Position numbers and translations under genes: made by a program
From: Betaproteobacteria bacterium
GTDB lineage: Bacteria > Pseudomonadota > Gammaproteobacteria > Burkholderiales > Casimicrobiaceae
Direction of reading: 5' to 3'
Length of the DNA stretch: 64,000 bases
Assembly (NCBI GenBank): GCA_013298695.1
Contig: JAAFIS010000009.1
Span: 102,341-166,340, forward strand
In this document: piece by piece, positions 42,979-52,888 of the stretch
Position numbering within the stretch: the first letter of the stretch is position 1
How the letters are laid out: the number at the start of each line of letters is the position of its first letter
Notes under the pieces: generated by a model
Seen by the model: only the letters and a program-made list of their open reading frames with translations
Database searches by the model: none
Told to the model about the DNA's origin: nothing

Positions 42979-43872
42979 TTGACCGAACTTAAAATCGTGA
43001 TTTCCGTCGCAATCTGCACCTACAACCGTTCGGCCAATTTAAGCAATACTTTAGAGAGTATTGCGAGAAGTTCGAGTCGCGATTCTCTCGACGTTGAGCT
43101 GATCGTAATTGACAACAATAGCAGGGACGCAACGCGTTTGGTGTGCGAGAGCTTCGCGTCCGCGCTAGCTCTCCACTACATTTTTGAGCACGAGCAGGGA
43201 CTGTCATCAGCCAGAAATCGTGCGCTTCGAGAATTTCGAGGCACGCATCTGATATTTACTGACGATGACGTCTTGGTCGATCCAGAGTGGCTCGCGAGAT
43301 TTATTGAGGCAACGAAGGCGTTTCCTTCTGCGGGCTTTTTTGGCGGGCGAGTGCTGCCGTTCTATCCCGCTGGCAAGCCCAATTGGCTCAAAGACGAGAG
43401 CCTTGCATTGATCGACGGTTTGCTCGTTCGCTTTCATCTCGGGGAATCGGTTCGACCATTTGTGGCAGGAGAGCCAACGCCGTTTGGCGCTAACTTTGGT
43501 TTGTCGCGCGGGTGTATCGAGCGTGTCGGTCAATTTCGTACCGATCTCGGCGTGAAAGGCGGCATTCCGGGAAGGGGCGAAGAGGCGGACTACATGGAGC
43601 GTGCTATTGCACTTGGTGAGACAGGCGTCTACGTTGGCGATGCCATCGTGAATCATTCCACCGATCCGACGCGACTCAAACTTGGATACTTGTATCGCTA
43701 CGGCGTGCAAAAAGGGATCGCAGCGCGACTCATGGGTTCGTCGCAAAAAGGCAGTGCGAGCAAAGCGCTCTTGCATCTGGTGCGCGGACTCGGTCAGTTA
43801 GTCAAAGGACGCGGTGATCGAATGCGTCAATGCGTGATTAACGCAGGTATTGAGCGCGGGCTGCGCGGATGA
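42979..43872 (+). CDS. Glycosyltransferase family 2
   Basis: 297 residues. GT-A fold: ISVAICTYNRSANLSNTLES at the start, ELIVIDNNSRDATR, HEQGLSSARNRALREFRG and the metal-binding LIFTDDDVLVDPEWL. FGGRVLPFYP and RGEEADYMERAI fit the WcaA-like inverting group. The start is TTG 42979; a GTG six codons later would also serve. Donor unknown. Confidence 0.82.
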   Translation: MTELKIVISVAICTYNRSANLSNTLESIARSSSRDSLDVELIVIDNNSRDATRLVCESFASALALHYIFEHEQGLSSARNRALREFRGTHLIFTDDDVLVDPEWLARFIEATKAFPSAGFFGGRVLPFYPAGKPNWLKDESLALIDGLLVRFHLGESVRPFVAGEPTPFGANFGLSRGCIERVGQFRTDLGVKGGIPGRGEEADYMERAIALGETGVYVGDAIVNHSTDPTRLKLGYLYRYGVQKGIAARLMGSSQKGSASKALLHLVRGLGQLVKGRGDRMRQCVINAGIERGLRG

Positions 43873-43963
43873 AATCGATCATTACAGTTGGCGCTTGTGC
43901 ACTTGTACGAAAATACGTTGAGTCGGCCACGTGCGGGGTTCCGAATAGGCGTAAAGAAGTTGT

Positions 43964-46798
43964 ATGTGCGGTATAGCGGGCTGGAGTTATCCCAAAGAAA
44001 AAATGCCGCCATTTGCGGGACTGCGCGGCCTTGCACGCGCGCTCGCGCATCGCGGCCCAGACGGTGAGGGTTTTTATGAAAATGCGCAAGAGGGCGTTGC
44101 CCTCGCGCACCGCCGCCTAAGCATTATCGATTTGTCCGACGCGAGCAGTCAGCCGATGCTTGCGTTAGACGGACAAGTCGTACTGTCTTACAACGGCGAA
44201 CTCTACAATTTTCGCGAATTGCGCGATGAATTGATCGCGCGTGGTGCGACGTTTACTACAACGGGCGACACCGAAGTCGTGCTCAATGCGTATCTCGAGT
44301 GGGGGATTGCTTGCGTCGACAAATTCGCTGGGATGTTTGCGTTTGCATTGTGGGACGGACGTTCGAAAACGCTTCATCTCGCTCGCGACGCGATGGGCAT
44401 CAAGCCGCTCTACTGGATGATGCACGATGGCGGTTTGGTGTTCGCATCTGAGGCAAAGGCGCTCGGTGCGTTGCCGGGCGTACGGCTTACGTTGCGCGAC
44501 GCGGGCGTGGCGCAATACCTTGAATTCGGCTACGTGATTGAAGAAGAGCGCACCATTTTTGAGAAGGTGCACAAAGTGCCACCGGGGATGCGTCTCTCGA
44601 TTCGTGAAGGATGCATCGTTGAACGGCGCACTTTTTTCTCGCCCGCTACCCAGCCCTCAAATGCCGTTTCATTTGATGATCGGGTTGACGAGCTCTATGG
44701 TCTGCTCAACACCGTCGTTTCGCAGCATTTGATCGCTGATGTTCCCGTAGCGATGCTCCTTTCAGGCGGACTTGATTCAAGTGTGATCGCTGCGCTTGCG
44801 GCGCGTCACGGCCAGGTCGAAACGTTGACGATGGCGTTCGAGGGCGAATCGCTCGATGAACGTCCATTTGCGCAAAAAGTCGCCTCGTACGTGGGCGCGA
44901 GGTTCCAGCAAGTGCTGATCACACCGCAGCAGGTGATTGCTGAGCTTGAAACCAATACAGCAATGATGGACGATCTCTTTGCGGATTGGGGCACCATTAC
45001 CAGTCGCCTACTGTATCGAAAAGCGAAGGAATTGGGCTACAAAGTTGTTTTAGTCGGGGAAGGCGCGGACGAGCTATTTGGTGGTTACGGCATTTTCGAT
45101 GTTGATAAAAAGTTGAGCAAATTCGCGCAGTTCCGCCTCTATCAACGATACGCAGGACGACGTCACGGCGCGTGCCGCGCGCTGTTTTCGGAGATTTTTG
45201 GCGACTATTTACGAACGACGACCGACGCGTTCGATGCGGTAAGGCTGTTCGAAAGCCGACGCCAACTCCCGAATCAATACGTGATGAAGGTGGACAAGGC
45301 CAGTATGGCCGAGAGTATTGAGGCTCGTGCCCCATTCCTAGACCGAAGAATCGCGGAATTTGCTTACTCGATACCGCGCGAATATCTTCTTGACGCCCAA
45401 AAAAATAAAGCGGTGCTACGCACGGTTGCCAGTCGATTTGGACTGTTGCCAGAAGAAATTTCGAACCGAATCAAACATGGCGCGCCGCTTGATGCACAGT
45501 GGATGGATTCGAGCGCGGTGCTGCGCGCACGCGCGCGCGCGAAGCTGCTCCATACAGATTCCCTTACGTCGCGCTATGGGTTACGTAAGCCGATGGAAGC
45601 CTACCTTGTCCACGGACGCGAAGGCGAGGCCTGGCCACAAGCGATTTCGATTTATCGAAATCTTGCTTGGAAATTGCTTTTGCTCGAACACTGGGGTGAG
45701 AAGGTCCTGTCGCGCCCTGCCGTTGACACGCAAGCTGAGTTCATCGACGTTGTTTCCGCTCAGTCGGTTGCTCACGCACATTCGAGCGCTGAAGCGAACC
45801 CTCCAATCACTGTTAACCATTTGAATGACGCAACGAGTTCGCCTCCGCTCGTGAGCACGATTATCCCCGTCTACAACCGTCCGGAAATGATCGTTCGCGC
45901 GGTACAAAGCGTGCTCGAACAGACCTATCGACCGATCGAAATCATCATCGTTGACGACGGTTCGCGTGACGAAACGCCCGCAGTATGCAAGCGCCTGGCG
46001 GAAGAACATCCCGCCATCATTCGTTTTTTCCAACAACCAAATCAAGGCCCTGGACGCGCTCGGCAATACGGCGTTGAGATGAGTCGCGGTGAATTTGTAC
46101 AGTTTTTGGATAGCGATGATCGGTTTTTGCCAGAAAAAACGGCGCTTTTGATGAACGCCCTGACGCATGACAATTACGCGGACATCGCTTACGGGAAAAC
46201 GTGGACTGTCCTCGCCGACGAGTCTCGAGAAGTGGATAAGGCTCATCGTACCCACGAGGCGGTTACGCATCTTTTTCCGACGATTCTTTCTGGGCGTCTT
46301 TGGCCGACCAATGTGCCTTTGTATCGACGGGGCGCGCTCGCTCGAATCGGCGCATGGCCAAGCACGCGCCAGCTCGAGGATTTGTTGTTTGATTCGATGG
46401 CTGGCGCGGCGCGCGCACGTCTAGTGCACGTAGACGCGTACGTTGCGGAGGTGTGGGCGCATGACGGTGAACATCTCGGAACGGCGTGGCGAAAGGATCC
46501 CGTCTCGCATGCGCAACGTGCGGACGCGTTGCTAGAAATTCTGAAAAACGCCGCGCGCGCGGGCGTTTCCGACGGGAGCTTAGAAATGCAAAGGTTCTGC
46601 AGAACGCTATTTCTTGAGGCGCGCTGGGCCGCAGAGTCAGGCTTGACAGAGCATGCGCATCGCTTGATGAACGCGGCTCATAGTCGAGCGATTGCCGGCA
46701 AGTGGCAATATGCGGCTTTTCGGGCAGCCTCCAATGTGATCGGATGGCGTGGCGCTGGGAAACTGGCGTCATTTTCGGAGCGCCTGCGATTACCGTAG
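43964..46798 (+). CDS. AsnB-type amidotransferase fused to GT2 glycosyltransferase
   Basis: 944 residues in one uninterrupted frame. Residues 1-600 form a complete AsnB: MCGIAG with Cys2, RGPDGEG, SYNGELYNFREL, PPi loop SGGLDSSV and GEGADELFGGYG. After a linker rich in Ser/Ala/Asn (about 590-625), a full GT2 domain begins (VSTIIPVYNRPEMIVRAVQS, near 628; EIIIVDDGSRDET; FVQFLDSDDRFL). It may amidate a sugar or carrier and transfer a sugar in consecutive steps. The GT domain ends in a helical extension of about 100 residues. Confidence 0.88.
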   Translation: MCGIAGWSYPKEKMPPFAGLRGLARALAHRGPDGEGFYENAQEGVALAHRRLSIIDLSDASSQPMLALDGQVVLSYNGELYNFRELRDELIARGATFTTTGDTEVVLNAYLEWGIACVDKFAGMFAFALWDGRSKTLHLARDAMGIKPLYWMMHDGGLVFASEAKALGALPGVRLTLRDAGVAQYLEFGYVIEEERTIFEKVHKVPPGMRLSIREGCIVERRTFFSPATQPSNAVSFDDRVDELYGLLNTVVSQHLIADVPVAMLLSGGLDSSVIAALAARHGQVETLTMAFEGESLDERPFAQKVASYVGARFQQVLITPQQVIAELETNTAMMDDLFADWGTITSRLLYRKAKELGYKVVLVGEGADELFGGYGIFDVDKKLSKFAQFRLYQRYAGRRHGACRALFSEIFGDYLRTTTDAFDAVRLFESRRQLPNQYVMKVDKASMAESIEARAPFLDRRIAEFAYSIPREYLLDAQKNKAVLRTVASRFGLLPEEISNRIKHGAPLDAQWMDSSAVLRARARAKLLHTDSLTSRYGLRKPMEAYLVHGREGEAWPQAISIYRNLAWKLLLLEHWGEKVLSRPAVDTQAEFIDVVSAQSVAHAHSSAEANPPITVNHLNDATSSPPLVSTIIPVYNRPEMIVRAVQSVLEQTYRPIEIIIVDDGSRDETPAVCKRLAEEHPAIIRFFQQPNQGPGRARQYGVEMSRGEFVQFLDSDDRFLPEKTALLMNALTHDNYADIAYGKTWTVLADESREVDKAHRTHEAVTHLFPTILSGRLWPTNVPLYRRGALARIGAWPSTRQLEDLLFDSMAGAARARLVHVDAYVAEVWAHDGEHLGTAWRKDPVSHAQRADALLEILKNAARAGVSDGSLEMQRFCRTLFLEARWAAESGLTEHAHRLMNAAHSRAIAGKWQYAAFRAASNVIGWRGAGKLASFSERLRLP

Positions 46799-46924
46799 TC
46801 AAGTCGTTTGTTTTCCGCTTTTCGTAGAAAATAGCGGGAGTCGCATCGAGTAAAAGGATAGATTTGGTTTGCGGCGACCGAGCTCGCACTGTTTTGCTGC
46901 GAACGGAATGAACAGGGATTAGAT

Positions 46925-47875
46925 TTGGTCGACAGAAACATCGAAAAAGCACCGCAAGTATCCGTCGTGATGGGCGTGTACAACGGTGCATCAACGCTTG
47001 ATGCAACACTTCGAAGCGTGCTTGATCAACGCGACTGCGATCTTGAATTCATCGTGATCAACGATGGCTCGATCGACGACACGAAAAGCATTCTCGATCA
47101 ATGGGCAACCGCAGACGCAAGACTTCGCGTAGTCCACCAGGAAAATCAAGGGCTGACGAGGTCACTCATCACGGGATGTGAGATGGCTCGTGGCGAATTT
47201 ATTGCTCGTCAGGATTGTGGCGATGTTTCGCTACCCCATCGATTTCGAGCGCAAACGGATTTGCTGCGGCAGCGCAAGGACATCGTGATGGTGGCCTCGG
47301 GCGTGCGTATCACCGACGAGCATGGCGCGATCTTGAGCGATAGCGTTGTCGATGGCGAGGCTTTGCAAAAAGGCTTGCGAGTCGCGAATGTGAGCGAAAT
47401 TAAAGGACCACCACATCACGGTGCAACAATGTTTCGTCGCGATACCTACATCTTGGTCGGTGGTTATCGCCCGAAGTTTGTGGTCGCGCAGGACATTGAT
47501 CTCTGGATGAGATTGGCAGAGCGAGGGCTATGTTTTGGGATGTCTGAGGTTCACTACCATGCGCCGTTTGCGATGGGGTCGATTAGTGATCGGCGAAGAG
47601 ATTTGCAGTTTGCGCTGGGTGAGCTTGCGGTACGCTGCGCGCTCGCACGCGCTTCAGGGCTAAGTGATCAAGCGCTGCTCGATGCATTCGATGTCGTTGC
47701 ATCGAAACATTCGTCGCCACCGAAATCTAGCCGACTTGAAAGTTCGCGCTACTATTATTTTGTGGGTTCGTGTTTGCGCGCAAAAGACCCGTCAACAGCT
47801 AGAAATTATTTTGTTCGCGCAGTGGTCGCTAATCCACTGCATCTCAAAGCGCTGTGGCGCGCAATCAAGGTCTAA
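46925..47875 (+). CDS. Glycosyltransferase family 2, altered DxD motif
   Basis: 316 residues. VSVVMGVYNGASTLDATLRS, EFIVINDGSIDDTKSIL and HQENQGLTRSL are typical GT2. At the metal-binding site the usual RxDADDxS reads RQDCGDVSLPHRF: the second Asp of DxD is Gly. The next Asp is kept, so activity is possible. The start is TTG 46925, 126 bases after the fusion gene. Confidence 0.78.
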   Translation: MVDRNIEKAPQVSVVMGVYNGASTLDATLRSVLDQRDCDLEFIVINDGSIDDTKSILDQWATADARLRVVHQENQGLTRSLITGCEMARGEFIARQDCGDVSLPHRFRAQTDLLRQRKDIVMVASGVRITDEHGAILSDSVVDGEALQKGLRVANVSEIKGPPHHGATMFRRDTYILVGGYRPKFVVAQDIDLWMRLAERGLCFGMSEVHYHAPFAMGSISDRRRDLQFALGELAVRCALARASGLSDQALLDAFDVVASKHSSPPKSSRLESSRYYYFVGSCLRAKDPSTARNYFVRAVVANPLHLKALWRAIKV

Positions 47876-47881
47876 CCCGAA

Positions 47882-48676
47882 ATGAAAGCGCCAGTATTTC
47901 AAACGGATTGGTCTGACGAAGTCAAAGCCCTGTATCGACACGACATGCAAGAGATTTGGGACAAATCGATCGCCCCTCAAATCTGGAATCAGTATCACAA
48001 CCAACTCGATCTTTACTTGCAGTTCGCCGATAAGCCAAACCTCGATGTGCTTGACGTCGGATGTGCGCAAGGCACGCTAGCGCTAATGCTTGCCGAGCGC
48101 GGCCATCGTGTAACAGCGGTAGACATCCGACGAGAATTTTTGCGCTACGCACAATCGCGTTATACGCAAGGAGCCATCGAGTTTGTTCAGGCAAACATTC
48201 TTGAAGGGGGTGTCACCGGGCAATACGATTTGGTTTTCGCAAATCAGCTCGTCGAGCATCTCGTTTACCCAGAACATTTGCTAGAGGCGATCCAGAAGCG
48301 TTTGAAGCCCGGCGGCCGCGTCGTTATGACGACCCCTAACGCAGACTATTTCAAAAGCACTCTTCCAACCTTTCACGAGATTGGTGATCGTAGCCAACTC
48401 GAGCATTTGCAGCACTCGGCGGACGGCGACGGACATTTTTACGCGTATCGTGCGGACGAACTTACGCAGGTCTTTCGTGAAACGGGCTATCAGAATGTGC
48501 GATACGAATACTTCGAAACACCCATTATTTCGGGGCACGTGAAAGTACGGTATTTGCACCGAATGCTTCCGAGCGCTTTGCTTTCCGTTGCGGAACGGAT
48601 CGCAGTCAGGCCGCAGTTTCTAGCAAGAAAGTTGGGGCATCAACTTCTTGTGACGGGCGTCAAGGCACCCAATTGA
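47882..48676 (+). CDS. Class I SAM-dependent methyltransferase
   Basis: 264 residues. LDVLDVGCAQGTLALMLAER near 58, AVDIRREFLRYAQSR, and QYDLVFANQLVEHLVYPEHL (motif like Ubie/Methyltransf_11/23). Small-molecule or sugar methyltransferase. It overlaps the next gene at TTGA. Confidence 0.83.
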   Translation: MKAPVFQTDWSDEVKALYRHDMQEIWDKSIAPQIWNQYHNQLDLYLQFADKPNLDVLDVGCAQGTLALMLAERGHRVTAVDIRREFLRYAQSRYTQGAIEFVQANILEGGVTGQYDLVFANQLVEHLVYPEHLLEAIQKRLKPGGRVVMTTPNADYFKSTLPTFHEIGDRSQLEHLQHSADGDGHFYAYRADELTQVFRETGYQNVRYEYFETPIISGHVKVRYLHRMLPSALLSVAERIAVRPQFLARKLGHQLLVTGVKAPN

Positions 48677-49236
48677 GCCCTATTCGACACATCGAGACAC
48701 GTGTTTGGCCGCTAGTCAATGTTGCGCTTGATCGCATTCGTGCGTCTTTGCTTCGAATTCGCGGAGCACGCGTCGGATCGAAAACTCGGATCGCGAGTCG
48801 ATGTAGTGTGACCCGACCGTGGTGTCTGAGTCTAGGACGTCGCATTCAATTCGAAAATGATGTGTTTTTGAAACTCACTACTGATTTAGCGCGAGTTGAA
48901 TTTGGCGACGATGTATTTGTTGGTCGCGGCGTTGAGTTCGATGTATCAGATCGAGTGACGGTAGGCGAATCGGCACTGATTGCCCCTGGCGTGTTTATCA
49001 CCGATCATAGTCACGTTCACCGGAAAGGGTTGCTCATTGCCTCACAAGGCTGCATTGCGTCTCCGGTTCAGATCGGGGCTGACGTATGGGTTGGTGCCAA
49101 CGCGGTAATTCTTGCTGGTGTACAGATTGGTGATGGCGCGATTATTGGCGCGGGTGCGGTGGTTACCGGCAACGTTGATGCAAACGCGATTTACGCGGGC
49201 ATACCAGCGAGAAAAATTGCAGATCGATTGCCATGA
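48673..49236 (+). CDS. Hexapeptide-repeat acyltransferase
   Basis: 187 residues, left-handed beta-helix with isoleucine-patch repeats (VGESALIAPGVFITDHSHVH; IGADVWVGANAVILAGVQIG; DGAIIGAGAVVTGNVDANAI) and the terminal YAGIPARKI. Resembles WcaF/NodL-type O-acetyltransferases. The start is TTG 48673, overlapping the previous stop. Confidence 0.88.
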   Translation: MSPIRHIETRVWPLVNVALDRIRASLLRIRGARVGSKTRIASRCSVTRPWCLSLGRRIQFENDVFLKLTTDLARVEFGDDVFVGRGVEFDVSDRVTVGESALIAPGVFITDHSHVHRKGLLIASQGCIASPVQIGADVWVGANAVILAGVQIGDGAIIGAGAVVTGNVDANAIYAGIPARKIADRLP

Positions 49237-50147
49237 GCGCTCTCCGCGCAATTTCAGTTGCAATTCCTTCGTACCGCCGAGAGCAGGTGTTGCTTAATTC
49301 GATCCGGGAGCTTTCGCTGATTTCATCCGCCGGCACGGAAATTCTCATCATCGATCAGACACCGCAACACGAGGCTCCGGTTGAAGCGCAACTCACGGCG
49401 TGGAACGCAGAAGGCGCTATCCGCTGGATTCGCAGCGAATTGCCGTCAATTCCTATGGCAATGAACGTAGCTTTGCGCGAAGCAAAGAACGATATCGTGT
49501 TGTTCCTTGATGATGACATCGTGCCTGATGAGCAACTTTTGGCTGCACACCGCGAAGCGCATACCAGCGGCGAAGCATTGTTAGTCGCAGGGCGTGTGTT
49601 GCAACCATGGCACAAGGGCGTGAAATTCGCTCATGGCGAACCATTTCATTTTGCGTGTTTGGATCGGCAGCCGGTTTACGAATTCATGGGCGGTAACTTC
49701 TCAATATCTAGAAAAGCGGCCATCGAACTCGGCGGTTTTGACGAGAATTTTGTGAAGGTAGCCTATCGATTTGAAGCTGAATTCGCGCATCGATGGTGCG
49801 CGAGTGGACGACAGATAGTCTACGAACCCAAGGCGCTGATTCATCACTTGAAAGCGGTCGAGGGAGGTACGCGCACATTTGGAACTCATCTCACGACGAC
49901 CCGTCCCGATCACGCGGTGGGCGAGTACTACTATTTTTTTGTGACCAAGAACGGCAGCGATCTCATTCGGGCGATCACCAAACGATTGTTGAACTCGGTT
50001 CGCAGCAAACATCATCTTCGACGTCCCTGGTGGATTCCAATGACTCTGTTTGCGGAAGTGCGTGGCTTAATATGGGCTGCACGAATGTATCGCCGCGGTC
50101 CGATGCACATTCAGCAAACTATGTTTGATGGAGCGCACGCATGCTGA
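49233..50147 (+). CDS. Glycosyltransferase family 2
   Basis: 304 residues. ISVAIPSYRREQVLLNSIRE, EILIIDQTPQH, IPMAMNVALREAKNDIVLFL with DDDIVPDEQLL as metal site, and EFMGGNFSISRKAAIELGGF. Overlaps the acyltransferase stop by four bases and the polymerase start by seven, a coupled set. Confidence 0.85.
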   Translation: MSALRAISVAIPSYRREQVLLNSIRELSLISSAGTEILIIDQTPQHEAPVEAQLTAWNAEGAIRWIRSELPSIPMAMNVALREAKNDIVLFLDDDIVPDEQLLAAHREAHTSGEALLVAGRVLQPWHKGVKFAHGEPFHFACLDRQPVYEFMGGNFSISRKAAIELGGFDENFVKVAYRFEAEFAHRWCASGRQIVYEPKALIHHLKAVEGGTRTFGTHLTTTRPDHAVGEYYYFFVTKNGSDLIRAITKRLLNSVRSKHHLRRPWWIPMTLFAEVRGLIWAARMYRRGPMHIQQTMFDGAHAC

Positions 50148-51667
50148 TGCTAGGGTTTTTCATACTCGCCGTTGCCTGCTTTAGCGCCGTCTTCAACTGG
50201 CGAGCGAGCCTTCTAATTTTTGTCGTTGTTGGTCTGCTGCAAGACCCAATTCGAAAACTAACGCCGAATGCACCTGTCGTTTTTGTCGGGTTCGTTGCTG
50301 TCGCTCTGGCGGCGGCTTGTCTCGGTGCGGCGATTTCACGCGTTCGTTTAACACCGGCGGCGATCTATGGTTGGAAGCAAGACCTCGGCGCTCCGTTTAC
50401 GATCTTCTGCGTTGTCCTGGCGATACAGTCTCTCGTTTGTTACTACCGTTTTCAGAACATTATGCTGCCTGCAATTGGTGCCATTTTTTATGTTGCGCCG
50501 ATCGTCGCCATTACTTTTACCCATCAGTTGGTTCTACGAATCGGCAGCAACGGCGTGATGAAGTGGATGTGGTTCTACGTCGCGTGCTCGCTTCCGTGGT
50601 TTATTGGAATCTATCTGGACGCAACTGGTGTGAAGTTACCCGTGTTGGGCGAAGTCGGTGTCGGACAAATTATTTACGACGTGGGCTCGCCATCTAAAGC
50701 AAATGCAGGTTTCTATCGCGCCGCTGAAATCGCTGCATGGCATGTGGCTACCGTGTCGTGTTTTCTTTTCATTTTGCTCAACGGTCGGAAATTATCAGTG
50801 TTCAAGTCGCTCTGCGTCGTCGCTGTGGTGCTGTTCCTGCTCTACATCGGGCTCGCCACTGGGCGCCGAAAAATGTTGGTGCAGGTGGTGATTTTTGCAA
50901 GCGTATATTTCTTTTTGTTCGCCTGGTTTTTAAAAGGCCGAGCCAAACTCGCAACAGTCACGGTAGTCGCAGGTTTACTCGCGTTCGGAATCGTTCTATC
51001 GAGTTTTGGCCCTGACCCTGGCGAACAATCGTTTGATCGTACGAATACGTCTTCTTCTGCGCAGACGTCACAATTTGGCGCTTGGAAAGACCGTGGACTT
51101 ACGGTATTTGAATCGATCCCTGAGCGGTTTCATCAACTGGCCTATATCCCCGTGTTCAGCGCTGTTTGGGACTTTGGTCCCCTCGGTTCAGGATTGGGGG
51201 CAGGTGCCCAGGGTGCACAGCACTTTGGCGGTGGCGTGAAGATTGTCGGAGGAACGGCCGAGGGCGGCCTCGGAAAACTCACGCTTGATTTAGGTTTGCC
51301 CGGACTCGCGGTGGCTTTTTGGTTGGGGTTCACGATTGCGAGAATGATTTGGCGGCGTCTCGCGGCGCTCGCAAAAACGTCGAAACCGCACGCGTCTCTT
51401 GCTTTCGGTTTGGTTGCTTTTCTTGCGGCAAATGTCGCGACGTTTTCGGTTGCCACGCAAGCGTATGGTGACGTCTGGATATTGCTGACGCTCGGCACCG
51501 CAATCGGTGTGTTGCTTGCGTTGCCCGCGGTCGCGGCACGCGAGCTGGGCGTGTTGCAACCGCCACCTCCGACGCAGTTTGCAGCGATGGCCGATACCGC
51601 TATTCCGGATAGCGCGCCGTCATATCTAGCCGCGACGCAGCGCTCAGTCGGTTCGTCCATTCGATAA
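50141..51667 (+). CDS. Wzy-like polysaccharide polymerase (O-antigen polymerase type)
   Basis: 508 residues, about 11-12 membrane helices, with a large loop at about 290-390. ATGRRKMLVQVVIFAS and the C-terminal loop GSGLGAGAQGAQHFGGG with GGLGKLTLDLGLPGLAV resemble polymerases. Sequence similarity in this family is always weak, so the call rests on topology, length and place among glycosyltransferases. The C-terminal ~35 residues are hydrophilic. Confidence 0.72.
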   Translation: MLMLGFFILAVACFSAVFNWRASLLIFVVVGLLQDPIRKLTPNAPVVFVGFVAVALAAACLGAAISRVRLTPAAIYGWKQDLGAPFTIFCVVLAIQSLVCYYRFQNIMLPAIGAIFYVAPIVAITFTHQLVLRIGSNGVMKWMWFYVACSLPWFIGIYLDATGVKLPVLGEVGVGQIIYDVGSPSKANAGFYRAAEIAAWHVATVSCFLFILLNGRKLSVFKSLCVVAVVLFLLYIGLATGRRKMLVQVVIFASVYFFLFAWFLKGRAKLATVTVVAGLLAFGIVLSSFGPDPGEQSFDRTNTSSSAQTSQFGAWKDRGLTVFESIPERFHQLAYIPVFSAVWDFGPLGSGLGAGAQGAQHFGGGVKIVGGTAEGGLGKLTLDLGLPGLAVAFWLGFTIARMIWRRLAALAKTSKPHASLAFGLVAFLAANVATFSVATQAYGDVWILLTLGTAIGVLLALPAVAARELGVLQPPPPTQFAAMADTAIPDSAPSYLAATQRSVGSSIR

Positions 51668-51706
51668 TTGACATCGCCGGTGCAAAAAGAGAGAACTGCA
51701 GACCCA

Positions 51707-52888
51707 ATGTCGGTCGAATCCAACGCAAATCGAGATGAAAAAAAATCTATTTGCGTAGTCACTACGCATCCGATTCAGTACATGGCACCTTGGTATCGCG
51801 AACTAACAGATCGAGACGACGTGTCTTTACACGTTGTGTTCCTTCGGCACTTGAGTCATCAATCACAAGGCGTTGGATTTGGTGTTCCCTTTGTTTGGGA
51901 TGTACCGTTGTTAGCGGGTTATTCGAATGAATCGCTCGATCTCGATAACGGCGTGCGAGATTTATTCAAAGGTTTTTTTGCGTTAACGAGGATTCTCAAA
52001 TATAGGCGACCCGACGTGGTGCTGGTGACGGGATGGAACGAGGCGTTGCTTGTCGTCGCGCAATTGGTCGCTCGTTTGTGCAGAATCAAATTACTTGTTC
52101 GAGGCGAATCGAATGATCTTCGAAAACGTAGCGCTTTTGTTCGTTTGACGCATCGTGCGCTTCTCGCGCTCGCGCATGGGTTTTTGACTATTGGAACTGC
52201 AAATCGACGCTTCTACGCGTCAAACGGCGTGCATCCTGAAAGATTGTTCGATGGCGCGTATTTCGTAGAAACCGAACGTATGTTGCGGATGCGGGAAGCG
52301 CACTTGACCAAGCGTGCGACGCTACGTGCCGAGCGCGGGTTCGGCGAAGAAGATGTTGTGCTGCTATTTTGCGGTAAGCACGTTGCGTTCAAGCGTCCGC
52401 AGTTGTTAATTGAAGCAGCGGCTTTGCTACGCGGCAGCGGTCTGCCCGTCAAGGTATCGTTCGCGGGCTCGGGTGAGTTGACGCAATCTCTACGGATGTG
52501 CGCCAATGCGCTGAGTGTGCCGGTGCACTTCGAAGGCTTTTTAAACCAGACAGAACTATGGCGTGCGTATCTTTCTGCCGACATCTTTGTACTGCCGTCA
52601 ACGAATGGCGAAACGTGGGGTTTGGTGACCAACGAGGCAATGCTCTTTGAGCTGCCTGTGCTCGTGTCCAACGAAGTCGGTTCTCGTTATGACCTAGTGG
52701 TAGATGGAGAAACGGGATTTGGTTTTGATGCCACGCCTGAGGCACTTGCCGCCGTGGCGAAGCCGCTAGCAGCTGATCCCGAGTTGCGTCGTCGACTTAG
52801 TGTCGCGGGTGCTATGCGCGTGCGTGAGAAGTATTCATCTCATAACGCCACAGACGGTTTGATACAAGCGCTCCGTGCAGTGATTTGA
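51707..52888 (+). CDS. Glycosyltransferase family 4
   Basis: 393 residues from ATG 51707 (TTG 51668 would add 13). ICVVTTHPIQYMAPWYREL begins the acceptor half. LLFCGKHVAFKRPQLLIEAA and VKVSFAGSGELTQSL follow, then FVLPSTNGETWGLVTNEAML with LPVLVSNEVGS form the donor half. The ETWGLVTNE segment fits the EX7E motif. Overlaps the next gene by one base (TGATG). Confidence 0.85.
   Translation: MSVESNANRDEKKSICVVTTHPIQYMAPWYRELTDRDDVSLHVVFLRHLSHQSQGVGFGVPFVWDVPLLAGYSNESLDLDNGVRDLFKGFFALTRILKYRRPDVVLVTGWNEALLVVAQLVARLCRIKLLVRGESNDLRKRSAFVRLTHRALLALAHGFLTIGTANRRFYASNGVHPERLFDGAYFVETERMLRMREAHLTKRATLRAERGFGEEDVVLLFCGKHVAFKRPQLLIEAAALLRGSGLPVKVSFAGSGELTQSLRMCANALSVPVHFEGFLNQTELWRAYLSADIFVLPSTNGETWGLVTNEAMLFELPVLVSNEVGSRYDLVVDGETGFGFDATPEALAAVAKPLAADPELRRRLSVAGAMRVREKYSSHNATDGLIQALRAVI

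Noticed and set aside
46263..47009. 248-codon minus-strand frame across the gap between the fusion gene and the next GT2
   Set aside because: Arg/Thr/His-rich with no recognisable motif; covers the 3' end of the fusion and the start of the next gene, both well supported.
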